Notes under the pieces: model-generated | What the model was told of the DNA's origin: nothing | Databases searched by the model: none | The model's input: only the letters and a program-made list of their open reading frames with translations | Shown here: positions 27,238 to 35,314 of the stretch, in pieces | Numbering within the stretch: position 1 is the first letter of the stretch | Layout: each line of letters starts with the position of its first letter | Program-made: the position numbers and the translations under genes | Source: Pikeienuella piscinae | GTDB lineage: Bacteria > Pseudomonadota > Alphaproteobacteria > Rhodobacterales > Rhodobacteraceae | Direction of reading: 5' to 3' | Assembly: GCF_011044155.1 (NCBI RefSeq) | Contig: NZ_CP049056.1 | Span: 3,104,001 to 3,168,000 of the forward strand | DNA length: 64,000 nucleotides

Positions 27238-28358
27238 CCGCGCTCCAACCTCGTGCGGAGGCCAGCGCCGGCGAGACGCTGCTCGACGTCCGCGACCTGA
27301 CGAAGCATTTCGGCGGCGGCTCGCTGCTGCCCGGGCGCACCCGATCCGTCGTACGGGCGGTCGACGGCGTCAGTTTCGAAATAAGGCGTGGAGAGACCTT
27401 CGGCGTCGTCGGCGAAACAGGTTCGGGCAAGAGCACGCTGGGCCGTCTTGTCCTGCGCCTTCTCGACCCGACGGAAGGGCGAATCGTGTTCGACGGACAG
27501 GACATCACCGCCATGCCCGGCGGCCGCGTGCGCGCCCTTCGCCGCGACATGCAGATGGTGTTCCAGGACCCCTACGGATCGCTCGACCCCCGCATGAAGG
27601 TCGGACGGATCATCGTCGAGCCGATGCGCGTACACGGGCTGGCCCGTGAGAATCGCGCCGCGCGGACGGCGGACATCATGCGGCAAGTCGGCCTCGCGCC
27701 GCACGCAGCGGATCGCTACCCGCACGAGTTCTCCGGCGGGCAGCGCCAGCGCATTGGCATCGCGCGCGCCATGGCGCTGGATCCCAAGCTCCTGGTGCTG
27801 GACGAGCCGGTTTCCGCGCTGGATGTTTCCATCCAGGCGCAGATCCTGAACTTGTTGCGCGACATCCAGCGCAGGACCGGTGTCGCCTTTCTCTTCATTG
27901 CGCATGATCTCGCGGTGGTGCGCCACATTTCCGACCGGATCGCGGTGATGTATCTCGGACGCATCGTCGAACTGGCGACGCGCGAGAATCTCTACGCGAG
28001 ACCCCGGCATCCCTACTCGGCGGCGCTGCTGAGCGCCGCGCCGATCCCGAATCTGGAGAAGGAGAGGTCGCGCCGGCGAATCTCGCTTTATGGCGAGATC
28101 GGGTCCGCGACAGACATGCCGACCGGCTGCCGCTTTCATCCGCGTTGTTTCAAGGCGCGCATCGTCGCGCGCCGCGGCGGGCTGGAGACGGCCGCCGCGC
28201 GTGACGGGACGGTTCTGCCGGCGCCTTGCGTGCGCGCCGATCCAGCGTTGAAGCAGGATGGCGAGGGCCAGATGGTCGCGTGTCACTTCCCACTCGACAA
28301 GACCGAAGCGGAGGCCGCGCCGGCGGTCGCGGGTGACGAAACTGGAGGGCGATCATGA
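27234..28358 (+). CDS. ABC transporter ATP-binding protein (DppF type)
   Basis: A 374-residue ATPase and partner of the DppD-type subunit. Walker A is GETGSGKST, the Q-loop MVFQDPYGSLDPRMKVG, the signature FSGGQRQRIGIARA, Walker B LLVLDEPVSALDVSIQ and the switch His in IAHDLAVVRHI. The Cys pattern TGCRFHPRCFKA ... CVRA ... MVACHFP is present. The C-terminus is about 40 residues longer than typical, including an insertion (RIVARRGGLETAAARDG). Its stop overlaps the isochorismatase gene (ATGA). Confidence 0.92.
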   Translation: MTALQPRAEASAGETLLDVRDLTKHFGGGSLLPGRTRSVVRAVDGVSFEIRRGETFGVVGETGSGKSTLGRLVLRLLDPTEGRIVFDGQDITAMPGGRVRALRRDMQMVFQDPYGSLDPRMKVGRIIVEPMRVHGLARENRAARTADIMRQVGLAPHAADRYPHEFSGGQRQRIGIARAMALDPKLLVLDEPVSALDVSIQAQILNLLRDIQRRTGVAFLFIAHDLAVVRHISDRIAVMYLGRIVELATRENLYARPRHPYSAALLSAAPIPNLEKERSRRRISLYGEIGSATDMPTGCRFHPRCFKARIVARRGGLETAAARDGTVLPAPCVRADPALKQDGEGQMVACHFPLDKTEAEAAPAVAGDETGGRS

Positions 28359-28999
28359 ACCAGTCGCGCGAGAGCAACTACACCGGCGTCTTCGACACCC
28401 TGCTAGGCTGGGGCGCGAAACCCGCTCTTCTCGTCATCGACTTCACCTGCGCATACACGACGCCCGGCTCGCCGCTCTACGCCGAAGGCGTGGTGGCGGC
28501 GGCGGAGGCGAGCGTCGATCTGCTCGCGATTGCGCGCGCCGGCGGAACGCCGGTCGTCTACACCAAGGTTATGTACCACCCGTCCGGTGTCGATGGCGGT
28601 CTCTTTACCCGCAAGGTCCCGGCCCTTCGCCGGCTGGTCGCGGGCGAGCGGCTTGTGGAGATCGACAACCGCGTTGCGCCGCAGCCCGAGGACCTGGTGA
28701 TCGTCAAGAACTACCCCAGCGCCTTTTTCGGAACGTCGCTCGCGTCAACTCTGACCGCCGAGGGCATCGACACGCTGATCCTGATCGGTTGCTCGACGAG
28801 CGGCTGCGTGCGCGCGACCGCGATCGACGCCATTCAGCACGGGTTTCGCGCGATCGTTCCCCGGGAATGCGTCGGCGACCGTCATAATGGACCGCACGAC
28901 GCCAATCTGTTCGACATGAACGCGAAATATGCCGATGTCCTGCCCAAGGCGGAGGTCGTCGCGCATCTGAAGGGGCTGGCCCGTACCGACGCGGCCTGA
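28355..28999 (+). CDS. Isochorismatase-family amidohydrolase (N-carbamoylsarcosine amidase-like)
   Basis: A 214-residue cysteine hydrolase. The catalytic triad is visible as Asp29 (LLVIDFTCAY), Lys118 (VIVKNYPSAFFGTSL) and Cys151 (IGCSTSGCVRATAID). The PSAFFGTSL and TSGCVRAT blocks are shared by N-carbamoylsarcosine amidohydrolase and maleamate amidohydrolase (NicF-like) proteins. It would release ammonia, or ammonia and CO2, from an amide or N-carbamoyl compound. Following the ABC importer by an ATGA overlap, it probably acts after the large amidase. The exact substrate is unknown. Confidence 0.88.
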   Translation: MNQSRESNYTGVFDTLLGWGAKPALLVIDFTCAYTTPGSPLYAEGVVAAAEASVDLLAIARAGGTPVVYTKVMYHPSGVDGGLFTRKVPALRRLVAGERLVEIDNRVAPQPEDLVIVKNYPSAFFGTSLASTLTAEGIDTLILIGCSTSGCVRATAIDAIQHGFRAIVPRECVGDRHNGPHDANLFDMNAKYADVLPKAEVVAHLKGLARTDAA

Positions 29000-29025
29000 A
29001 CCCCCGATATCCTGGAGGACCGACC

Positions 29026-29829
29026 ATGAACGACACCAGCCAAGCCGACGCCACCGAAGACAAGATTTCCGTCTACTGGCAAACTGGCTGCACGAGTTGC
29101 CTACGCACCAAGGAGTTCCTGACAGAGCACGGAATCGAATTCAGGTCGCGCAACGTTCTCGAGGACGACGCCGCGCTGGATGAACTCGCGCGATTCGGCT
29201 TGCGTCAGGTGCCGATCGTCGTCCGCGGAGACGAATGGGCGAACGGCCAGATCCTGCGCGATGTTGCGAAGCTGTGCGGCATACCCTGGGGCCAGGACAA
29301 GATACTGCCGCCGGATGAGCTGCGCCGGCGCATCGACACGATCATCGATGTCACCCGCGCGAACACGCTGAAGCTGCCACAGTCTGAAATGCGTACGAAT
29401 CTGCCCAATCGCCCCCGGAGCCACGCCGATCTCGTCTACCACATCTTCAATATCGTCGATGCTTTCGTGGAGCAGGAGGAGGGCGCGCCGCTGGTCTATG
29501 AGAGCTATTACAGGCTGCCGCCCGCGGCAATGCAGACGCCCGAAGGGCTTTGCGAATACGGCGACCGGGTCGCGGAGCGGTTTGACGACTGGTTCGCACG
29601 TGACGGCGCGACCGCCGACTGGAGCGCGCGCGTCGAAGTCTATTACGGCAAGCAGTCGCGCCACGATTTCCTGGAACGGACGACCTGGCACAGCGGCCAA
29701 CACGCGCGTCAGCTGATCTGGGTGCTTGAGCGGCTCGAGATCGAGCCCGCCGAGCGATTCGCGCCAGACGCATTCGCCGGCCTGCCAATCCCGACGAATG
29801 TCTGGGACACCGAACTAAGCGTCGCCTGA
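29026..29829 (+). CDS. Glutaredoxin-DinB domain fusion protein
   Basis: A 267-residue two-domain protein. Residues 14-90 form a glutaredoxin-type thioredoxin fold: ISVYWQTGCTSCLRTKEFL with the redox pair Cys22/Cys25, then the cis-Pro turn RQVPIVV (Pro63) and a glutathione-site-like ANGQ segment. Residues about 120-240 are a DinB-like four-helix bundle with the likely metal His triad His139 (LVYHIFNIVD), His222 and His226 (TTWHSGQHARQL). DinB proteins include mycothiol- and bacillithiol-dependent isomerases and transferases. A fused glutaredoxin suggests a glutathione-linked reaction. The gene closes the amidase-importer cassette, 26 bp after the isochorismatase gene, with GGAGG upstream of its ATG. 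Its reaction is not known to me. Confidence 0.78.
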   Translation: MNDTSQADATEDKISVYWQTGCTSCLRTKEFLTEHGIEFRSRNVLEDDAALDELARFGLRQVPIVVRGDEWANGQILRDVAKLCGIPWGQDKILPPDELRRRIDTIIDVTRANTLKLPQSEMRTNLPNRPRSHADLVYHIFNIVDAFVEQEEGAPLVYESYYRLPPAAMQTPEGLCEYGDRVAERFDDWFARDGATADWSARVEVYYGKQSRHDFLERTTWHSGQHARQLIWVLERLEIEPAERFAPDAFAGLPIPTNVWDTELSVA

Positions 29830-29955
29830 GCGGGCTATCGCGCCTTCTCCTGGCGCCTCGTCCTCGGGAGGCGGAGGCAATGAATTGATGCGCTTCGGCT
29901 TGCGCGTTTCCCATGCCGGTTCAACTCGCTCGAACGACGTCAGCGGGCGACAGGG

Positions 29956-30290
29956 GTGATTGGGCGCTGGGTGCAGGCGGCACAGACCCTCGCCAGCAGG
30001 TTCCTGACGTTCGACACGCCCCAGGTCCCGCCGCGCCTCGTCAGCACGACGCGGACGTTCAGCGCCGCGGTGACCCGGCTCAAGACCGCGGTGCTGCGTC
30101 TCCAGCGTCTCGAATCCCGCGCCGGCGCGCGAAGGCTCCCGGCCGCGGAGGTCTCGGCCGCGACGCTCGTCCAGCTTGGCGCCGCGCTGGTCCGCGAGGC
30201 GCAGGACGACCCCGGTCTCGACCCGGTCGCGCGCGCCGTCCGCGCCCGCGACGGCGCGGCGATCCTGCTCCTCGCCTATTGCCCGCTCCG
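29956..30290 (+). pseudogene. Tyrosine recombinase/integrase stub
   Basis: The frame ending DPGLDPVARAVRARDGAAILLLAYCPLR has the layout of the region where the core-binding domain meets the catalytic domain in tyrosine recombinases of the type found on alphaproteobacterial islands (a RDGLLIALLA.RPLR-like motif). It is cut just there by an IS481 end at 30291, so the catalytic Arg-His-Arg-Tyr residues are all missing. The upstream part (VQAAQTLASRFLTF...) has no firm match and the start is uncertain. It may mark a former integration module. Confidence 0.45.
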
Positions 30291-30413
30291 GATGTCGACG
30301 TTCTCCAAAACGCCGAGGCCGGGCGTTCCACCACCCCAACCGTTCCACGCCCGGCCTCGGCTCTCACCTCAGCTTCACGACGCCGTCTGTCAGATCAAGT
30401 GCTGACTTCTACA
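30291..30413 (-). mobile_element. IS481-family left-end remnant with leader hairpin
   Basis: On the minus strand the sequence begins TGTAGAAGTCAGCACTTGATC (from 30413) and continues identical or nearly so to 38336-38458, including the 15-bp inverted repeat, and stops at GTCGACAT where the transposase start codon would be. No transposase follows. It is thus a 123-bp end of the same IS481 element seen at 3646 and 38336, truncating the integrase stub. Confidence 0.85.
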
Positions 30414-30551
30414 GTTCAGAGAGCTATGATGCTCGAGCCCCGGGCCTGGGTAATCCCGCCTTGAGCTTTGAAGTCCGTGTCGCCTATTCCGTCGTCGATC
30501 GCTCACCCCGGCCTTCCGGCCATGCCGTGCTCCCGTTCGGTCCGATCGGGG

Positions 30552-31565
30552 TCACGTCATTCGATAATCCTCCTGCTTGACGCTGATGGCCCAGATCATT
30601 CGGGCCATTTTGTTTGCGAGCGCGACGGCGGCCACCATCTTCGGCTTGCGCGCCACCAGATTGGCCAGCCAGCGGTTCGCGCTGCCGCCCTTCCTCACGA
30701 CCCATCGAATCACGCTCATCGCACCGACGATCAAAAGCCTTCGGATGTCAGTCTGGCCTATCTTGCTGACGGCGCCCAATCGAGCCTTTCCACCGGTAGA
30801 TCGCTGTCGCGGAACGAGGCCCAACCACGCGGCGAAGTTGCGCCCACTGTCGAACGCTTCGAGGTCCGGCGCGAAGGCTGCGATAGCGCCTGCCGTGACC
30901 GGACCGATCCCCGGCACCGTACAGAGGCGGCGCAATTCCTCGTCGGTCTTCGATGCATCCTCGAACTCGGCGCCCAGCCGCCCGATGACTTCGGTCAGCC
31001 GGGAGATCTGCTCGAGGTAGAGCGCGCCCATTTCGCGGACCGAGCCCGGCAGGTCGATATCGGGCTCGGCCAACGCATGTTCCAGCACCTTCAGGCTGGC
31101 TGGACCCTTCGGCGCCACGAGGCCGAACTCGGCCAGATGCCCCCGGAGCGCGTTGATCAGCTGGGTTCTCTGCCGGACGAAGCACTGGTGGGTCCGGAAT
31201 GCCACTGCGCGGCCCTGCTTCTCAGCGCTCTTCACCGCTACGGAGCGCATGGTCGGACGCGACGCTGCTTCCGCGATCGCCTCGGCGTCGGCACGGTCGT
31301 TCTTCTGTCGCTTCACGAACGGCTTCACGTATGCCGCCGGGATCAGGCGCGCCTCGTGTCCATGAGACTGAGCGACCCGGCCCGAGTGATGGGACGTGGC
31401 GCAGGCCTCCATCGCCACCACGCAAGACGGTTGGTCCGCCAGCAATTGATAAAGTCGCGGCCGCGATACTGACTTGTTGAACGCGACGTCCCCGTCCGCT
31501 CCGACGCCACAAACTTGAAAACTGCCCTTGGCAAGATCGATCGCCAGCATGCTAATCTTCGTCAC
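30552..31565 (-). CDS. IS110-family transposase
   Basis: A 337-residue DEDD transposase. The N-terminal RuvC-like domain has MLAIDLAKGSFQVCGV with the first acidic residue, VAMEACATSHH with the second, and VKRQKNDRADAEAIAEAA with the final DxxD. The C-terminal transposase_20 domain has LCTVPGIGPVTAGAIAAFAPD and AAWLGLVPRQRSTGGKARLG. The GTG at 31565 is preferred because GGGAGG lies 5 bp before it; the longer frame to 31607 has no ribosome site. IS110 elements lack ordinary inverted repeats, so the ends could not be placed. It appears intact. Confidence 0.93.
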   Translation of the reverse strand: MTKISMLAIDLAKGSFQVCGVGADGDVAFNKSVSRPRLYQLLADQPSCVVAMEACATSHHSGRVAQSHGHEARLIPAAYVKPFVKRQKNDRADAEAIAEAASRPTMRSVAVKSAEKQGRAVAFRTHQCFVRQRTQLINALRGHLAEFGLVAPKGPASLKVLEHALAEPDIDLPGSVREMGALYLEQISRLTEVIGRLGAEFEDASKTDEELRRLCTVPGIGPVTAGAIAAFAPDLEAFDSGRNFAAWLGLVPRQRSTGGKARLGAVSKIGQTDIRRLLIVGAMSVIRWVVRKGGSANRWLANLVARKPKMVAAVALANKMARMIWAISVKQEDYRMT

Positions 31566-31718
31566 GGAAACCTCCCTCGCTTGGTTCCTATAGAACCGTT
31601 CTGGCATACTCGATGCCGTCGGGTGGGGGCATCCACCGCATCAGTTCAGTTGGTCATGGCGCCGGCCACAGTAAGACGATCTCTGCAGGCCATGCAGGAT
31701 ATCAGACCCGTCCCCTTC

Positions 31719-32390
31719 CTAAATGCAATTCCGTACCCTCTGCCAAGTGTTCTCGAGGTGACGCTCCATTATTTTAGAAAGGCGCATGCCATCCCGTGAT
31801 TCAAGGGCGGCGACCATTTCCTCGTGTTCCGACACCGCCTCAGCCCAGTGTTCGGATCTACCGTTCCCTATAAACCGTATCCGTTTGAGACGTGCCTGAA
31901 TGTTGGCCTGAATCTCGACGAGCATGGAATTGCCGCTCAATGCGGCCAGCCGGCTGTGGAATTCCTGATTAAGTTTGTAATAGGGAAGCCGGTCTCGGGT
32001 TCGATAATATTCGATCATCCGGTGATGGAGATCTATCATGCTGTCAATCTCGGTATCCGATGCCCGCTCACAGGCCAGTCGCCCGATCAGGGCTTCCAGG
32101 TTCGCGAGCACCTCCAGCATGGATTGAACTTCCTGGGGGCTCAGCTTTCGCACCCGGCTGCCATGCGAGGGGCGAATTTCGATCAGGCCTTCCGCCGCAA
32201 GCGTGCGCAACGATTCGCGAAATGGCGTGCGCGATACGCCTAGCTGGCGCAAAAGTGTGCTTTCGTCGATCCGGCTTCCCGGCTCCAAGATCCCCTCGAT
32301 AATTAGATCCCGCACTCGGCTGGCCACCTGATCGTGCAGCGTCTCTTTGCGAACGGCCAGCGGATGGTCGGATTCCGTCGCGTCATGCAT
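31719..32390 (-). CDS. GntR-family regulator (FCD subfamily)
   Basis: A 223-residue regulator, starting at 32390 because AAAGGAG lies 8 bp upstream and the longer open frame has no features. The winged HTH is LHDQVASRVRDLIIEGILEP and LLRQLGVSRTPFRESLRTLAAEGLIE. The FCD domain follows with EFHSRLAALSGNSMLVE and AVSEHEEMVAALESRDG. It is divergent from the pdxA-family gene across a 119-bp gap with a TGTATACA palindrome, and probably controls the TRAP-dehydrogenase-amidase cassette to its right. Confidence 0.92.
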   Translation of the reverse strand: MHDATESDHPLAVRKETLHDQVASRVRDLIIEGILEPGSRIDESTLLRQLGVSRTPFRESLRTLAAEGLIEIRPSHGSRVRKLSPQEVQSMLEVLANLEALIGRLACERASDTEIDSMIDLHHRMIEYYRTRDRLPYYKLNQEFHSRLAALSGNSMLVEIQANIQARLKRIRFIGNGRSEHWAEAVSEHEEMVAALESRDGMRLSKIMERHLENTWQRVRNCI

Positions 32391-32458
32391 CGAATTGCTC
32401 CTTTCGTAGATATTAGCAGCGGTTCGCGTCAGGGACAGCTTGAATTTAAGATAGAAAA

Positions 32459-32472
32459 TATTGTATACATCA
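32459..32472. promoter_or_regulatory. GntR operator candidate
   Basis: TGTATACA at 32462-32469 is a perfect 8-bp palindrome in the context ATTGTATACATC, the typical core of FadR/FCD-type GntR sites. It lies between the divergent gntR (31719-32390) and the pdxA-like gene, where it could control both. Confidence 0.6.
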
Positions 32473-32509
32473 CAAAGTGACGATTGCTTGCTCAAATTGG
32501 TGAGGGGTC

Positions 32510-33562
32510 ATGAGAATTGCGTTCGCTCTGGGCGATGCGGCTGGCGTCTCGCCGGAACTCGCCGCCAAGATCCTCGCCGATCGCGCGATAGAGGCGGGAG
32601 AGATGGTCGTGATCGGCGACGCGCGGGTGCTGGAGCGTGGATGCGCGCATGCCGGGGTCGAGCTGAAGCTGCCCCGTGTGACGGTGGACGAATTGCGCGA
32701 TCGACCGGACCGGACGGTTCTGCTGGATATGGCGAACTGCGACCCCGACGACGTGCCGCTGGGCGTGGCGAGTGAACCCAGTGGACGCGGCTCGGTCCAG
32801 AACTTCCGCATGGCGCTGGAGATCGCCAATGCGGGCATCGCCGATATGGTCTTTTTCACGCCCTTCAACAAGCATGCGATGCGTTTGGCGCAGCCTGACT
32901 ATGTCGATGAAATCGGCTTTATCGACAGGACAATCGGCGCAGCCGCGTCAGGGCGCGAATTCAATGTCCTCGATGAAGTCTGGAATGCGCGTGTGACCTC
33001 GCACATCCCCTTGAGAGACGTTGCAGAAACGCTGAGCGTGGATCGGATATATGACAGCATAAAGCTGACGTTTCAGGTCATGAAGAATGCCGGATTCGAT
33101 CGCCCGCGCATCGGCGTCGCGGCCTTGAACCCTCATGCCGGAGACGGGGGCAATTTCGGCGCCGAGGACGACGAGATAATCGCGCCCGCCGTTGCGCGCG
33201 CCCAGGGCGAGCAGATGCCTGTGACCGGTCCAGTCCCCTCCGATACGGTGTTCTTGCGGGCCGTCAAGGGCGAATTCGACGCCGTGCTGACCATGTTTCA
33301 CGATCAGGGGCAGATCGCGATGAAGCTTCTCGGGTTCGACCGGGGGGTTACGCTGATCGCCGGCTACCCGTTTCCGATCGTCACGCCGGCCCATGGGACC
33401 GCCTACGACATCGCAGGGCTGGGGAAGGCGAACGCCGGCGCCGCAATCAAGGCGGTGGAGCTGGGTCGGGAACTGGTGGCCAAAAAGGGCCTGGCAAATA
33501 GCGGCCCCAGAGTAGTTCATCCCTCCGGGCGGGGTGTTTCAAGTCACCTTACGCGCCCATGA
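32510..33562 (+). CDS. PdxA-family NAD-dependent dehydrogenase (PdxA2-like)
   Basis: A 350-residue member of the 4-hydroxythreonine-4-phosphate dehydrogenase family. Motifs are GDAAGVSPELAAKIL (N-terminal), FFTPFNKHAMRLAQ, TSHIPLRDV with the metal His, ALNPHAGDGGNFGAEDDEII and VLTMFHDQGQIAMKLLGF with the second metal His, then HGTAYDIAG. The context is catabolic rather than vitamin B6 synthesis, so it is likely PdxA2-like (4-phospho-threonate/erythronate dehydrogenase) or a diol dehydrogenase. The DUF1537 sugar-acid kinase that normally accompanies PdxA2 is absent here. The start is supported by GAGGGG close upstream. Confidence 0.87.
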   Translation: MRIAFALGDAAGVSPELAAKILADRAIEAGEMVVIGDARVLERGCAHAGVELKLPRVTVDELRDRPDRTVLLDMANCDPDDVPLGVASEPSGRGSVQNFRMALEIANAGIADMVFFTPFNKHAMRLAQPDYVDEIGFIDRTIGAAASGREFNVLDEVWNARVTSHIPLRDVAETLSVDRIYDSIKLTFQVMKNAGFDRPRIGVAALNPHAGDGGNFGAEDDEIIAPAVARAQGEQMPVTGPVPSDTVFLRAVKGEFDAVLTMFHDQGQIAMKLLGFDRGVTLIAGYPFPIVTPAHGTAYDIAGLGKANAGAAIKAVELGRELVAKKGLANSGPRVVHPSGRGVSSHLTRP

Positions 33563-33736
33563 CAAACGATCTCAATATCAGAATGAGAGGGTGAGCCTGA
33601 AATCTGAAAATGGGCTGAAATGTTGTGGTCTAATACTGTGCGACATTCATGCCCTGTCAGAAAGACTGACGGTCCCGGTTGAAGTTCGTCAGAGAGGGAT
33701 GGGCCGGGAACGTCAAAACACATGGAGGAGAACAAA

Positions 33737-34762
33737 ATGAACCTTACACAAAACCTGATGCGTTCCACGGGAGCTATTGCGGGGGCGTTAGCGCTGCTTT
33801 CTTCCGTATCCCTATCGGGTGCGGCTGAAGCGCAAGAGTACAGCTTCCGTATGGCCATCGGCGACCCGATCATTTCAACTGTCGCGATCGGGGCGGAAAA
33901 ATTTGCCGAGATCGTCACGGAAAAGACGGATGGGGATGTCGAAATCGAGATCTTTCCGGATGGCATCTTGTTTGGCGGCGATCAGAACGCCGCGGTCAAC
34001 CAGCTCGGCGACGGCGCTCTCGACATGGTCATCTTGAGCAGCAACGTATTTGCGTCATTCGAACCTCGAATGAACGCGATGAGCCTCCCGTATCTGTTTT
34101 CAGACTATGGCGAGCTGGAAAAATACATGAAAGGCGAGCCGGGCCAAACCTTGCTTTCGTCTCTCGACCGGTTGGGCATCAAAGGTTTGGCGATGATGCT
34201 TCGGACCTTTCGTCACGTGACGACTTCGGATCGCGTCATAACCAAGGTCGACGATCTGAAGGGGCTGAAGCTGCGCGTTCCAAACAACCAGCTGTTTGTG
34301 AAATTCTTCAAGGAAGTCGGAGCCAACCCGACGCCGATGGCCTTCACCGAAGTCTACACGGCCCTTCAGCTGGGGGCGATAGACGGACAGGAAAATCCCG
34401 TGGAGATCCCGCTGTCCAACCGGTTCTACGAAGTGCAGAAGCACCTGAATCTCACCGGTCACATCGGCGACGCGTATATTCTCGCCGTCAACAAGGACCT
34501 GTGGGATGGCCTGCCGCCGGAGCTCCAGGAGATCATGCAGGAATCGGCGCTCGAGGCGGCCGAGTACAAGGGCAATTACGATCGTCAGGAAGAAGCTCGC
34601 ATGATCGAAGAGCTCAAGGAGAAGGGGATGGAGGTTCACGAGCTTGATCCCGAAGAAAAAGAGAAGCTCAAGAAAATCTCCCTGGCCCTCTATCCTGAAT
34701 TCGAGGCTCTGGTGGGTGCGGAGTTCATGCAGGAAAGCCTGAAATTTCTAGGCCGGAATTAG
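33737..34762 (+). CDS. dctP: TRAP transporter solute-binding protein (DctP)
   Basis: A 341-residue periplasmic receptor. The signal peptide (about residues 1-32, ending GAAEAQ) is followed by the DctP fold: FRMAIGDPIISTVAIGAEKF, VEIEIFPDGILFGGDQNAAV, LRVPNNQLFVKFFKEVGANP and EVYTALQLGAIDGQENP, the standard ligand and dimer motifs including the conserved Arg of KLRVP. The start is 33737 because GGAGGAG lies upstream; the longer frame adds only five residues. It delivers a carboxylate to the DctQM permease that follows. Confidence 0.94.
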   Translation: MNLTQNLMRSTGAIAGALALLSSVSLSGAAEAQEYSFRMAIGDPIISTVAIGAEKFAEIVTEKTDGDVEIEIFPDGILFGGDQNAAVNQLGDGALDMVILSSNVFASFEPRMNAMSLPYLFSDYGELEKYMKGEPGQTLLSSLDRLGIKGLAMMLRTFRHVTTSDRVITKVDDLKGLKLRVPNNQLFVKFFKEVGANPTPMAFTEVYTALQLGAIDGQENPVEIPLSNRFYEVQKHLNLTGHIGDAYILAVNKDLWDGLPPELQEIMQESALEAAEYKGNYDRQEEARMIEELKEKGMEVHELDPEEKEKLKKISLALYPEFEALVGAEFMQESLKFLGRN

Positions 34763-34774
34763 GGACTGCTATCC

Positions 34775-35314
34775 ATGGTGTCGGAAAAGACAGGTGGGGT
34801 GCGGATGCGGGTCACCATCGCGATCGACCGCTGGCTCTGGCGTCCGGTCGATGGGGTGCTCCTGATCTGCGTCTCGAGCATGCTGATTGCGGTCTCCACT
34901 CAGGTTTTCGCACGCACCTATAATTTTTCGACACCATGGACCGAAGAGCTGTCCAGATTCCTGTTCATCTGGACCGCTTTTCTTGGCCTGAGCGTTGGAT
35001 TCAGAAAATTACATCATCCGCGGATCATGCTTCTTGTAAACATCTTGCCTCCCATATTTCGGCGCGTGTCGGTTCATATCTATGCATTGACGGGCATGAT
35101 ATTCTTTTCTGTAGTTGGATGGTATTCCGTGAAGCTTGTATATCGACAAATCAGGATTGGCGAAGTTTCGCCGGTGCTGGGGATCGGCATGTATATCATC
35201 ACGATACCCGCGGTTATTTCTGCGGTGCTATCGGTCATCGCTCTGATTCAGACTGTCTATCTGGACAAGGCGTCACGCTCTCAGCTTGAAGATACAGATA
35301 GGGTCATCACGTGA
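34775..35314 (+). CDS. dctQ: TRAP transporter small permease (DctQ)
   Basis: A 179-residue membrane protein with four hydrophobic segments and the DctQ signature PWTEELSRFLFIWTAFLGLSVGFRK. It bridges the periplasmic receptor and DctM. The start may be this ATG or the internal ATG eleven codons on (MRVTIAIDRW), since both precede the first span. Its stop overlaps the GTG start of dctM (GTGA). Confidence 0.92.
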   Translation: MVSEKTGGVRMRVTIAIDRWLWRPVDGVLLICVSSMLIAVSTQVFARTYNFSTPWTEELSRFLFIWTAFLGLSVGFRKLHHPRIMLLVNILPPIFRRVSVHIYALTGMIFFSVVGWYSVKLVYRQIRIGEVSPVLGIGMYIITIPAVISAVLSVIALIQTVYLDKASRSQLEDTDRVIT

